Shown here in pieces: positions 22,951 through 33,573 of a stretch of 64,000 nt of DNA. The notes under the pieces were generated by a model. That model searched no databases. It was not told the DNA's origin and saw only the letters and a list, made by a program, of their open reading frames with translations. Source of the stretch: Morinoia aosen (taxonomy: Eukaryota; Arthropoda; Malacostraca; Amphipoda; Talitridae); assembly GCA_030386875.1 (NCBI GenBank), contig CM059562.1, positions 21,009,360 to 21,073,359 on the forward strand. The letters run 5' to 3'. The position numbers were made by a program, and so were the translations under genes. Each line of letters opens with the position of its first letter. Positions within the stretch are counted from its first letter, which is position 1.

Positions 22951-25066
22951 TATTATGCGGTGGATAGCCCTACACTAGAGCACAGCATAGGTTCCACATA
23001 GACACAACATAGTTATAGTACTGAACAAAATAGACAATGCTATGACACAGCAAGTTAGGTAAATAGTTCACTCACCTCGTGGGTATCTTAGCTTCATACT
23101 CAATTGGCGGTACTGTGGCTAGTGAGATTAGAGCGGAGATAGACGGAAATATATAGAATAGGATATGTCACGGTACAATGCTGATCAAGCACGTAACGTA
23201 GGAGGACTTGCAACCTCCGCAAAATAACTAAAATGTACACCTTTCTGCTCGCCAGCTACCCACATAATTAGTCATGGAGAATAATGGGCCTCAAGATTAA
23301 ACACATTTATTTTGAGTGAACACATGGAGCTGACACAGGGAAATTATGTTATCGCAACACTCATATTCGCACCAGAGCCCTCAGGCAAGATGCTAATGAT
23401 TTGCGACATGGCACTTTAAAAATTTAGACACACGAAATGAATATTCTAGTTAATGCACACATGAATGAATGGTTACGTATAACATAGGTTAGAACCCACT
23501 TCACATAATCGGACACATGAAATGAATCTTCTAGTTAGTGCACACATGAATGCATGGTTACGTCAAACATGGGTTGGACCCCTCGGCTATTAAACACCAC
23601 GTGCTGCCTAATTCATATTACACACTGCGCGCCAAATGGATTTGCACTGTTCAGCGTGCTGCTGCGTATCTAAACTGGTACCACGGCCATCCTCTGGAGT
23701 TCACGCTGCAATACAGCACTCGCATTTTGTTAACGCTTCGTTGACATTAATTTACTGTTGGTTCCTTTTGCCTTGCTGAAGCTGAATACTCCTCGATCGT
23801 TGACCGGTTGAGACATGTAAGCACTGTACCCCGGGCACTCCTGTCAGCAGCGAGCACCAGGCTGCTGACCACTTCACGACTCTGATACTGCCCGGCTGCA
23901 GCTACTGCCCTCGGTCTCAGCTGACGAGTAGGCCAGCTTTCCCAACCCGTCTGCTCAAATAATAAGCGGGGTTGAGTCATCTATTCCCCGAGACATAAAC
24001 GTTATATCCCCTCCGAGAATTGACATGAAGCTTCAACTGACAATGTGGCTATTCCCGACATGATTAATTGACTTTCTCCCCTTTTTACTAGAACAAATCA
24101 CAAGCGCTTTGTTACATTAAACATCGAGCCTGCACTTTAATAATAAAACACGAATATTCTAATTCCCCATTCTATGCCGTCTCAAAAAAAGAACCCTATG
24201 AAAAATGATCATTTTACCGTCATACAAAAAGTCAAACTCAAGGCATCCTGTTTGAGATAATAAATCCCACACGCCCCGGATTGAAAAATTAAACATTTGC
24301 ATAGATCCAAAGAGTGATCCTAGCACAGAACAAAGAATATAATCTCACCTCCCATCTTGGCACACGCAGGCCTACATCTTCACTTAGTCAGGATCACGCA
24401 GAAATAGACCGGCTGCTTTCAAGCCTCAGCTTATATATCTCACCCCCACAAAGGACGCGTCCCGTGCGGCATTGCGCTATACCCGCGCTAAGCTGAACGT
24501 GACGTATCCCTTCGTGATTGGCTATCCCTCGAGCGTCACCTCACTAGACTGACGTGTCCCTTACTTCGCAATATTGCTACGCATATTTCTCAAAATAAAC
24601 CCATAACTCCTTGATTTCTTAATCCGTGGGCAATTAAGTTTTTAACCCCTTCCTTTCCGTGCTATGTATTCACGTTGCACTCGTCTTATTATGTATTCAA
24701 TTTGGCGCACTAGCTTTTCAGTCCAGTCGCTACCCTCTACGTACTCCTCCCATCTGCTGATGTGGTGCACCCCTCATCCCCTCACGATCGCGCTCTGCTG
24801 CAGAGCCCGTTGCCTTGCTGCGTAGCTTCGGTTTTCATATGCCTAATATAAATTGTATCCTAACAGATAGAATAGAATTAGTACATTAGTTTAGAACTTA
24901 AGAAGTTAGATACCAACCACAGTAGGTAATTATATACACACTCGGTCAACATTTACTTGTTGTTGAACCTGAGACCACTTGCAGACTGACTTGCGAGTGT
25001 TGCTCTCTCGAGCGTTGCCAACTTATGGTCTCTCTAACTAGAACTTACATTACTCGCTATATTACA
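22951..25066 (-). repeat. Gypsy-2 5' LTR, interrupted by a solo LTR
   Basis: Two parts (22951-23165 and 24870-25066) that match 17040-17451 continuously. The interruption is 23166-24865 plus one 4-bp TSD copy. Confidence 0.92.
23166..24865. mobile_element. Solo LTR of an unidentified LTR retrotransposon
   Basis: 1700 bp beginning TGTCACGG and ending CCTAACA, flanked by a perfect GATA duplication (23162-23165 and 24866-24869). There are no coding motifs. A TTATATAT box at about 24430 could be a promoter on the plus strand. The TG...CA ends, 4-bp TSD and lack of coding are what recombination between two LTRs leaves. The parent family is not present elsewhere in the window. Orientation is uncertain. 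Confidence 0.8.
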
Positions 25067-25071
25067 GCACA
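25067..25071. repeat. TSD of Gypsy-2, right copy (GCACA)
   Basis: Pairs with 17035-17039. Confidence 0.88.
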
Positions 25072-25201
25072 GTAGTTTGGAATCTACCGGGAGTGGGGCA
25101 GCAGAGACTCCTGCCTTTCAGCCTGTTAGCTGCTCACCTGGGCAAAATGAACCTCGTAGATTAGGTAGAATAACTAAACCTGTAATACGAATAGGAGGTT
25201 G
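25072..25201 (+). pseudogene. Gypsy-1 pol, extreme C-terminus
   Basis: The last 40 or so codons of Gypsy-1 pol after the Gypsy-2 insertion: ESTGSGAAETPAFQ, then RRLGRITKPVIRIGG and a TGA at 25199-25201. The R-x-x-R-x-x-K-P-V-x-R-I ending is typical of Gypsy pol and matches the end of Gypsy-2 pol (RKPVVRIDL). Confidence 0.85.
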
Positions 25202-25231
25202 AGTTCCTCCTTCCCTTTGTCATATGTTCAT

Positions 25232-25247
25232 CTAAAGGGAGGGAAGT
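25232..25247 (+). promoter_or_regulatory. Gypsy-1 polypurine tract
   Basis: AAAGGGAGGGAAG lies directly upstream of the 3' LTR. Confidence 0.8.
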
Positions 25248-25597
25248 TGTTGTATAGTGACGCACTGGTGGTATTTATGAAGGTTCCGGCGGCGGAGATT
25301 TATGAGTCTCGCTCGGCACGGTCACATGTATAGATAGGGCATCCGCCGGAACAGCCGATGAGCGCCTGGCGTTTACGAGCGCCGGATAGGTCGGAAGCGC
25401 CCCTATTGCCAGCGCCGGAAATGTCCATTGTTGCGAACTAGACTTAAGAGCAAGCTGTGTGAACTACAGAGTCAGTACAATATTAGTAGTCCTGCTGTTC
25501 GTTTTGCTATCCTGCTGCCTGGTTTACGGCTAGGCAAACCGATCTACTAGTTCTGTTCAGTAAACCTTATATCGTGCTGAAATTCCAAGATATTACA
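25248..25597 (+). repeat. Gypsy-1 3' LTR
   Basis: 350 bp, matching 2741-3090 with about five substitutions. It is followed by the TSD CTGTA (25598-25602). Confidence 0.93.
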
Positions 25598-26882
25598 CTG
25601 TAATGTCCAAAATATTGGAGAAAGTGGTGACAAATCAACTGTCATTTCACCTAGACGAGTCAAATCTACTCCACCGAAATCAATACGCCTATTGAAGAAA
25701 CACTAGCACTCAAGATGCTCTGCTCAACATCTCTGAAAAAATATACAGTGACATCGATCAGAAGAATGTAACACTCTTGCTGCTTCTCGACATCTCTAAA
25801 GCGTTTGATAGCGTCGAACAGAATAGACTTCTACGTAAAATACTGAATTTGGGAGTTTACACGCAATGGTTAGAAAGTTACTTGTCAAATCGATCTCTGG
25901 CAGTCCGCATAGAAGACAAATTGTCCCCATTCATTCAAAACAATTTTGGTGTTCCCCAAGGATCCATTCTTGGTCCGCTACTGTTTTCTATTTTCGTTAA
26001 TGATTTACCTCCAATGCCTTCTAACACACGGATCTCAATGTATGCAGATGATGTTCAAATTGCAATAACAAGTTCTGTATCGGAAATTCCACAGACGGAA
26101 ATTAAAGCCGAAACTATACTGACTAGCCTGAAATCAGGGTACGAACGAAATGGTCTCAAATTAAATGCTAATAAAACACAATGCATTAGTTTCGAATCCA
26201 ATGATGCCTTTAAAAAACTTCAGATCTTACTCTCACAGTTGGAAATGATAAAATTAATGCATCAGAAAAAGTTAAAAACCTAGGTATCTGGTTCGATAGA
26301 AACATGTCCTTCAAATCTCACGTTGAGACTACTTGCAACAAAAATCTACGGAACTTTAATGTTTTTTAATCGTATAAAAAGTATGCTAGACGAAAAATCC
26401 AGATTATTAGCCATTCAATCCCTTGTGTTATCGCGCATTGACCACTGCAGCCTAGTATGGGGAGACTTACCTCAATACCTTCAAAGGGATTTACAAAAAT
26501 GCGTAAACTTCGCAGCCAAGGTTGTATGCAACGGTAATTTCAAAAGAAGCGATCACGTAACCCCTCTCCTTAATAAACTCGGCTGGATTCCTATTCAAGA
26601 AAGGCTCCTCATGCAGAGGGCCGAATACGTATTCACCTCGTTGTATCTTCCTCAGAGCAATGGTGAGATAGTGCGATTCCATCCACCCACTGTAACCAGC
26701 CAAAAACCGAACAGAAACAACAATGTCTTAGTTGTTGTTGTTGTTCATCTCACATAGGGCAGAAGGCTCTGTCAATATCAGGTGCCTTACTGTGGAACAA
26801 ACTTCCCCTGAGTATTAAAATCCCTCAAAGACCGAGAGAATTTAAAGCCAAAATAATTCGTCATCTATCTTCTCAACGATAA
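25598..26882 (+). pseudogene. LINE-A ORF2, 3' part: reverse transcriptase and C-terminus
   Basis: Continues LINE-A after Gypsy-1. MSKILEKVVTNQL joins the preceding RPISLLPV. An in-frame TGA lies near 25694. Then follow LLLLDISKAFDSVEQNRLL, GVPQGSILGPLLFSIFVNDL and the catalytic MYADDVQIA. A frameshift occurs near 26220, and KVKNLGIWFDRNMSFKSHV continues in another frame. The connection region (SRIDHCSLVWGDLPQYLQRD) follows, then a further shift near 26750. The last 40 residues (GALLWNKLPLSIK, REFKAKIIRHL) end at the TAA at 26880-26882. Multiple lesions make it an old, dead copy, older than Gypsy-1. Confidence 0.88.
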
Positions 26883-29022
26883 TTCTTAGCTACAAGACAT
26901 ACTGAACACGTACTGACAAATCTCATTTTGCCTGGTCTCTCCATTGCTTAATCGTCTCTTGCTCATTTTCTTTATAATTTAAGAAATCACAAAACAGTCT
27001 TGAAGTATGCGATCGCCTATTATGATTTGATCGCCTATACGCTGGGATTTGCAAGCATGCTTACTTGTATATGTGTGTACGTATATTGGTGTGCATGTGT
27101 TCACAATACACCTGTGTGCACTGGACTAGCAACTGGTATATAAACTATAAATACCAGACTTTTTTCTCACTCCCAACTTCTAACACTACCCAACACATCA
27201 TTTCATTTTATCATTGTAAGACAATCCAAAGCTTAAATGTCTTGTACATGTAAAATGTTGTACCTATGTATATTTATCAATTTCAGGCTTTTTGCGCCAT
27301 ATTTCAAAGATAATGTGATTTTTTTTCCTAATATAACACCCTTATAAGACATTCATGTTTCTCCCTTCGTCACGTACAAAAATGCTCTTGGTAGGCTAGT
27401 GTAGTGCAAATTATCATATAATTTCTTACGCTCTAGAATATATTATAACAACTGCACCTAAGCCACGCGTGCTTCTGGAAATATTCTGTACTTGGGAACC
27501 GTTGAAGAAAGATCGCTTTCATGTTTAGGACTCAGGTAGTCTGTTTTGTGCCACTATTTTTAGTACGGAAATTTTATAAAATTCATGCCATGATAAAAGA
27601 TATTTTCTCCGATTCCCTCGATTGGAATGCTAGTTAATGCTGATTAGCTTACGCTGATATTTTCGCACATGCTTATTTGGGTGTATGTGTACTTGTGCAC
27701 GCTATGCGTACGTAGATAGGTGAATGTTTCACTACGTAATACTTCATTTTACTTGATTATTGTACAGCATCTATAAAGTATATACATGCAAGTATATTTG
27801 TTGCGCGATCACCGACATATGATAAATAAGACGCTTATCAACCATGACCTGTTCGATACAATATTTAATATGACATCGTTACAATATTTCATTAGAAATT
27901 TTAAGCAGCAACACATTCTGAAAGAGCTGTCGCGAATCTTCCTTTGCTCATTATCCCATATTTCAGAACATCGCACAGCATTTTTATAGAACGCGCATAT
28001 ATTGTGATTGCCTCGATGCATAGAAATGTATTTGTGTATGTTAACGTGTTGGGTGTATGTATGTGCGTAGGTATGCATGTGCATGTATATGTGTATATAT
28101 TCACATGTATATATGCACATATGTGTGTACTTAACTGACAACTGGCATTTTAACTAGAGATAATTGTTTTTTTTTTCTTCTGTTCCCTCTCAACTTGTAA
28201 CATTACCTAACTCGTTATCTCTTTATTAGTGTAAAGCGTTCACGTAAAAAAACTATACATTTGTTGTGTGATCATCCATTTATACTTAAATAAAATGCTT
28301 ATCAACTAATGACCGTTATGTTAAAATTGCCTAATTAGAAATACAAATCTTGTAACTTTCGTGGTCCCCATGCTTATAAATATGTTTATATATCTTTTTC
28401 GTGCTTCCTTAAAATGACATTTTTGAACATCTTCCGAAACAAACAATTCTAAAAACAATTATAATTCTAATCCTGGCATTAAGAATAGCGAAGTTTCATA
28501 TCATGAATACATAAATTGTCAAAGGTGTTCTCAACCCACAATGAAAATGCACCGTCCATGAAATTGTGTTGTGTCTCATAATCATCATTATGTGGATCGT
28601 CAAATGTAGATTAAGCAAGATTAGAAGTACATAGCCCTCAATCAATTCTTTTCGACTAGTAACATGAGTATTGCAATGCTCATGTGTGTGTATCACCTAA
28701 GTGTATTAACTTTAAGATATTTTAAAAACCAATGATGGTACTTTTGTACCATCTCTATTGGAAATAAAATGTTTTTTTTTCTTTCTCTTCTTAAGCGGAC
28801 GGGCTACATTCTTGTCACTCGCTGAACGCCACGGTACACGGTACACCTTGCTGGACGCTGATTTCTTCCTTCTGTATACCGTGCTATATACTCTCTGACG
28901 TGACACGTAAGTAAGTTCATTAGTTGTACTGTGTGTAGGCATAGTTGTGGGATTGGTAGCATTGAAAATATTCTTAATTCTTAACACGATTGACTTGTTT
29001 ATATATTAGATGAAATTAATTC
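26883..29022. other. Intergenic: LINE-A 3' end and diverged GT-rich duplications
   Basis: No gene is recognised. The first part should be the LINE-A 3' UTR, whose end is not defined. Three stretches (around 27050-27250, 27680-27850 and 28020-28320) share an order: a GT/CA-rich alternating tract, then a pyrimidine-rich block, then a TTGTTG-GATCA-like block followed by GCTTATCAAC. This suggests old duplications of a 0.5-1 kb unit. A 91-codon minus frame at 28712-28987 is basic and low-complexity and resembles nothing known. Confidence 0.5.
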
Positions 29023-29340
29023 GCCATAGCCATGTGGTATAGGTGCCGCCATAGCCATGTGGTATAGGTTCTGCCGCCGTGCGGGAAGGACCCGGGATCG
29101 ATTCTCGGCGCAGGCAGTGGCGATTTTCTCTGTTGGGTATAGGAGAAAAATTCCAAGCACAATACCCCACTCCACCCAGGTGTCTGAAATGGGTACCGGT
29201 CTCGACCGGGGGAAAGCGTCATGGCGTCCTGGCGTTAGTTATAAGGCATTTGAAAATCCAATGTACAAGGTGATGTGTATCAGGCTTGATTGGAAATAAA
29301 GCATCCGTAGATGCCTTCATTATTATTATAATTATTATAA
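29023..29340 (+). mobile_element. tRNA-derived SINE (SINE-T), full-length with duplicated head
   Basis: The head GCCATAGCCATGTGGTATAG occurs twice (29023 and 29049). It resembles a tRNA with an A box, followed by a B-box-like GGATCGATTCTC at about 29096. The body includes TGTTGGGTATAGGAG, GAAATGGGTACCGG and GGCGTCCTGGCGTTAG. The end is AAATAAAGCATCCGTAG, TGCCTTCATT and an ATT-rich tail. A 5'-truncated copy lies at 39874-40080, which confirms the family. Pol III transcription and LINE-driven retroposition are inferred from this structure. Confidence 0.82.
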
Positions 29341-29383
29341 TTGGTTGAAGATTACCGCAAGAACAGCTATAGTAAATTATTAA

Positions 29384-30851
29384 GGGAAGCATTTCCGGGG
29401 GCTTTTTGGGGCATCTGAGTCCAAAGGTCGATTCTCCCGATTTTTGTTTTTATTGCTTTAAATGAGTTAGAGACATGTCCCCGAATGTCTGTAAAAATAT
29501 CAGGAACCTACCCCAGAGCTAACGTCCCTCCCGGGGGGGGGAGGGCATCCCTCTTACGGACCTTTTTTTTCATTTTTGAACCTAAAGCAATGAAATTTGG
29601 TATACTGATAGGAAATGCAATTTTGAATCATTTATCATCAATGACAAAATGCGATTTTCTTGAAAAGAAAACGGGAAATCATAGAAAACGTCATTTTTGG
29701 GGGGGGTTTTCTAAATGCTTCTCCTCCTACAGTTTTTGAGCTACAGTAATGATTTTGGTATCATTGAATGCAGAATAACGTGGACAAAAAAAAAAAAAAA
29801 TCTGAAATTTCCAATTTTTTTCCATTTCATTTTTTTATATATTTCATCATTCATATTCCTCATCCCCATCCAAATATTTTTTTTATTATTGAATTTAGAG
29901 CAATGAAATTTGGTATACTGATAGGAAATACAATTTAGAATCATTTATCATTCATGACAAAATGCGATTTTCTTGAAAAGAAAATGGGAAATCATAGAAA
30001 ACGACATTTGGGGGGGGGGGTTTCTAAATGCTTTTTCTCTGATAGTTTTTGAGCTACAGTAATGATTTTGGTATCATTGGATGCAGAATAACGTGGACAT
30101 TCCAAAAACTTGAATGCTTTTCCTGAAATTTCCAATATAAAAATTTAAAAAATTAAAAAGAAAAAAAATCAAAATATTCTCAAGAAAATTCAAATTTATG
30201 ACGTCATAACTTTGAAACAAGAATGAATTTTGAAAAAGTTCTCAATACATTGTAAAGTTCTTGTTTTTCTGCATCCAATGATACCAAAATCATCACTGTA
30301 GCTTGAAAAATGTAGGAGGAGAAGCATTTTGTTTCTTAAAAATAGGTTTTATAAAGAAAGTAACTTATCAAGACGTTTGTCGATAAATCTCCGAAGTTTA
30401 CAAAGCTAGAGCAATGCGGTTTGTTGCATTTGAAAGTGAGATGTGTGTTCTACCTATAATACGGGGCGATTTTCCAAATTGTTTCTGTAAAGCTTTCCAT
30501 AGACTTTTTACCCTAAAATTATAACTTTTGCCTTGAGACTCTGACAAAAAAATTCATATAAATTCGGAATGAAATAAATCAAAAATTCCCCCCGTATTAT
30601 GGATAGAGCGCACGTTTGACTTTCAAATGCAACAAACCGCATTGCTCTAGCTTTGTAAATTTCGAAGATTTATAAATAATATATGTATATATATAATTTC
30701 ATTTTTTTTCAAATAAAAAATTTTCTATGGCCTTATGAAAAATTTTTGTTTAAGATAAGTTGTTACAAATGTAGAGATCTAGTAGTCTGCAAATTTTCAT
30801 AGACGTACGTCCAATAGAACCAAAGTTGACCATTTTGTCAACATGGTTCCC
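29384..30851. mobile_element. TTAA-flanked non-autonomous element with internal inverted repeats
   Basis: TTAA lies at 29380-29383 and 30852-30855. The ends match weakly (GGGAAGCAT left, the complement of GGGAACCATG right). The inside holds a direct duplication (29578-29790 and 29893-30110) containing TTTGAGCTACAGTAATG and GGTATCATTG, with an inverted copy near 30240-30320. A second inverted pair is at 30395-30450 and 30610-30665 (CAAAGCTAGAGCAATGCGG). There is no coding capacity. It is probably a piggyBac-type passenger; the weak terminal repeat keeps confidence moderate. Confidence 0.6.
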
Positions 30852-30994
30852 TTAAGTACAGTATGTGAGTGATACAGTGATGACATTAGATATGTTAAAT
30901 GTATATGCAGACAGCTATAGATTATGGTTGAATAAAAAGTTAATTGAAATGGAAAAAGTGAAACATAGACAAAAGAAAAAGTATAAAAGATAGA

Positions 30995-31672
30995 GTCAAT
31001 ATGCATTTTAGGTGCTGCACGGAAATTAAAAATTTGGGTGCAAAGAATCACTAAAGGAACATATTTAAAAACCTTTTACATGAATGACATTCTGTTTGCT
31101 GATGCGTTATTTTTGAATTATTGAACTTTGAAGTTGGCTGTCGCGCGTCAAAGGAAGTGACCGCGCCAAGCATAATTTAATTAATTACGGAAGCTAACCC
31201 CCCTATTAAAAACGTAAAGAGGTTGTGTCGTGAGGGTTAGCCACAGTTTTTAGTGGAAATTATAAATAAAGCTTCTAACTCACCCATTTGGGTTACGACC
31301 GCTATCTTGTTTACATCGGCTCCAAGATGTCTGCGCCCGTGGTGGTCGCCATCTTGGAGCTGATATAAATAAGATTGTGGTCGTCAACCAATTAGTGGGT
31401 TAGAAGCTTTATTTGTAATTTTCACTAGAAGAACTGTGGCTAACCCTCACGACCCAACCTCTTTACGTTTGTAATAGGAGGGGGGATGGGGGTCAAAAAA
31501 AAAGGTTTGCTTCCTTTGGCATGCAACATTCAACTTCAAAGTTCAATTATTCAAAAATAAGGCATCAGCAAGCAGAATGTCATTCGTGTAAAAGCTTATT
31601 AAATATGTTCCTTTAGTGATTCTTTGCACTCAAATTTTTTATTTCCGTGCAGCACCTAAAATGCATATTGAC
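30995..31672. mobile_element. Foldback (palindromic) element FB, copy 1
   Basis: 678 bp that fold into one hairpin. The left arm starts GTCAATATGCATTTTAGG and the right arm ends in the reverse complement. Arm landmarks include TGACATTCTG, AACTTTGAAGTT, CGTAAAGAGGTTG and AAGCTTCTAAC. The centre, at about 31335, is a short CCAAGATG / CATCTTGG dyad. Related copies are at 46551-47319 and 50420-51091. No coding capacity. The TSD is not resolved. Confidence 0.82.
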
Positions 31673-31741
31673 CAAAGATAGAATAATATCAAAGTATGAT
31701 CAAGTAACACTGAATGTTTTAATGTGATTTGGTTTTATTAA

Positions 31742-31788
31742 GGACACAGTCTGGGTTGAATTTTGGATAATGGTAGGTTTTTGGTTCA
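31742..31788. repeat. Remnant TTAA-element end
   Basis: TTAA followed by GGACACAGTCTGGGTTGAA closely resembles the terminal repeat that begins 51 bp further right (GGGGACCCGTCTGGGTAGAA) and the one at 21300. It looks like a leftover end of another copy. Confidence 0.5.
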
Positions 31789-31996
31789 TTAAGGGGACCC
31801 GTCTGGGTAGAAATTGGGACAAGTGTTGATTTACTGTTTTTATATGCATCTTATAGAGAGTTTTCTTGCGCTTCCATTGATACTTTTTGCTTAAGTCTAC
31901 TCCGAATGGTACGCCCACCAGAGGGGGAAAGCGATGGGAGTGACGTGACCTTGACCCCTCCTCCCTCATTATTGGGGGTCAATTGAGCGTGTTTCT

Positions 31997-32543
31997 GGTA
32001 AATCTGAAGGAGATGACTGTTGTCGATTTTCCACTTTTTGGTGCCTGAACCTAATTAATGAAATCAAAATAAACAAGTTTTCTAATATTCTTTTTTCGTC
32101 TCAAATGAGTATTTTACGATTTATGTCGGTAAGTTTAGTTTCGTCATTGATGACGAATGCGCTCGAATAAACAGCTACTCATCGATTTTCGAATTTTTGT
32201 TGCTTGAATCATGGTAATAACATCGAAATAAACAACTTTTATTCTATACACTTTTTTCGTCAAACGAGTATTTAACGAGGTATAGCGGTAGGTTTGGTTT
32301 CGTCTTTCAAGACAGAGCGCTGGAAGCGAGACGCCATTGCATTATTGCCATACAACTCGATCAAAGAATTTCTTTCCGCTTCAAAGACTGGAGTTGCGGT
32401 AAGTCATTTACCGCTATAACTAATGAAATACTCATTTGAGACTAAAAGTGCATAGAAGAAAACTTGTTTATTTCGATTCAATTAACTATGCTAAGGCATC
32501 GAAATTTACAAAATCGACAACTGTCATCTCCTTCAGATTTACC
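31997..32543. mobile_element. MITE family M8, copy 1
   Basis: 547 bp with terminal inverted repeats (GGTAAATCTGAAGGAGATGA at the left) and an exact 8-bp TSD GTGTTTCT (31989-31996 and 32544-32551). The subterminal parts are also inverted repeats (AATAAACAAGTTTTCT). No coding. An 8-bp TSD fits hAT or P-like transposases, but the GGTAAATC terminus is not diagnostic. Confidence 0.88.
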
Positions 32544-33013
32544 GTGTTTCTTTGCAGCAATGGCAATAGAGTTCGTTCATGGGCTACTCAAAAGTGCTTT
32601 CATAATTCAAATGCAACATATTAACGCTGAGTAAAAAGTTTTTGGTAATTCTTGACAATTTTAAGAATTTAGCTGTTCTGCCATATCTATGATACTGCAG
32701 CTGTCATTCATAGCTCGATGACAGCTGCAGTATCATAGCTACGGCCATGGCAAGCACACCAATCCAAAGGGCTTGAAAAGAGCTACTATACAGAAGAGTT
32801 GACTTGAAAAAAAACGTATTTTGGTAGAAAAAAATTTCAAAAAAGTGGTTTTGAAGAATTACATGTATTGTCTTTTGATGTAGATTTTTTTCCTGAGTTC
32901 TAGAGCTACAGCAATGTAAATTATATCAATCGAAAGGGCTTGAAAAGAGCTACAAAAGCTTAAGAGTTCATTGTAGAAAACGCAGTAGTTCAAAAGTTAA
33001 GAAGAAAAACAAT

Positions 33014-33573
33014 GGTAAATCTGAAGGATATGTCAGTTATCGATTTTCCACTTTTTGGTGCCTGAACCTAATTAATTGAATCAAAATAAACAAGTTTTCT
33101 TCTGTGCATTTCCGTCTCAAATGAGTATTTCACGACTTATAGCAGTAAGTTTAGTTTCGTCTTTGATGACGAATGCACTCAAATAAACAGCTACTCATCG
33201 ATTTTCAAATTTTTGTTATTTGAAACATCGAAATAAACATCTGTTAATAACATCAAAATAAACATCTTTTCTTCCATACACTTTTTTCGTCAAATGAGTA
33301 TTTAACGAGGTATAGCGGTAGGTTTGGTTTCGTCTTTGATGACGACCGCGCTGGGAGCGAGTACACATTGCAGTGTTGCTGTCCGACGTGCTCCTTGAAT
33401 TACTTGCCGCTTCTAACACTGGAGTTGCCGTAAGTCATTTACCGTTATAACTAATAAAATACTCATTTGAGACAGAAAGTGCAGGAAGAAAACTTGTTTA
33501 TTTCGATATAATTAACTATGCTTAGGCATCGAAATTTACAAAATCTATAACTGACATATCCTTCAGATTTACC
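33014..33573. mobile_element. MITE family M8, copy 2
   Basis: 560 bp. Termini GGTAAATCTGAAGGATATGT and complement. TSD AAAACAAT / AAAGCAAT (33006-33013, 33574-33581). The empty site AAAACAATTTTTTTGTG is seen at about 21970 in the related TTAA element. Confidence 0.88.

Larger units (their letters stand above)
17040..25066 (-). mobile_element. Gypsy-2 LTR retrotransposon
   Basis: A minus-strand Ty3/Gypsy element nested in Gypsy-1. Its LTRs are 412 bp each once the solo LTR and one TSD copy are removed from the right one. They differ at about four positions. The own-sense LTR begins TGTAATATAG and ends ATAATA. It has a TGGCGACGAGG primer-type site and a polypurine tract. A single gag-pol frame reads from the ATG at 22720 to 17518. 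It is broken only by one TAG and by an inserted TTAA element, with no envelope gene. Very recent by LTR similarity. Confidence 0.93.
2741..25597 (+). mobile_element. Gypsy-1 LTR retrotransposon, interrupted by Copia and Gypsy-2
   Basis: A plus-strand Ty3/Gypsy-type element with two 350-bp LTRs (TGTTGTAT to ATATTACA) and a 5-bp TSD (CTGTA). A TGGCGACGA primer-binding-like site follows the 5' LTR and a polypurine tract precedes the 3' LTR. Its own length, without nested insertions, is about 4.8 kb. Domain order is gag with CCHC, protease, reverse transcriptase, RNase H, integrase, and there is no envelope gene. By eye the LTRs differ at about five positions, so insertion was recent. Copia sits at 5071-15104 and Gypsy-2 at 17040-25066. 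The coding region has nonsense codons and frameshifts and is not functional. Confidence 0.93.

Noticed and set aside
28020-28135. Telomere-like or simple (TG)n satellite
   Set aside because: The GT-rich tract is irregular and short, not a TTAGG-type repeat or a clean microsatellite.
28712-28987. 91-codon basic minus-strand frame
   Set aside because: Low-complexity Lys-rich sequence with no motif, start context or neighbours supporting a gene.
29023-29110. Functional tRNA gene
   Set aside because: It has A- and B-box-like segments but no cloverleaf or acceptor stem, and it is followed by a SINE body.
29057-29299. 80-codon frame and its 39871 relative
   Set aside because: Both are chance frames in the SINE-T body. 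The similarity is that of the SINE, not of a protein gene.
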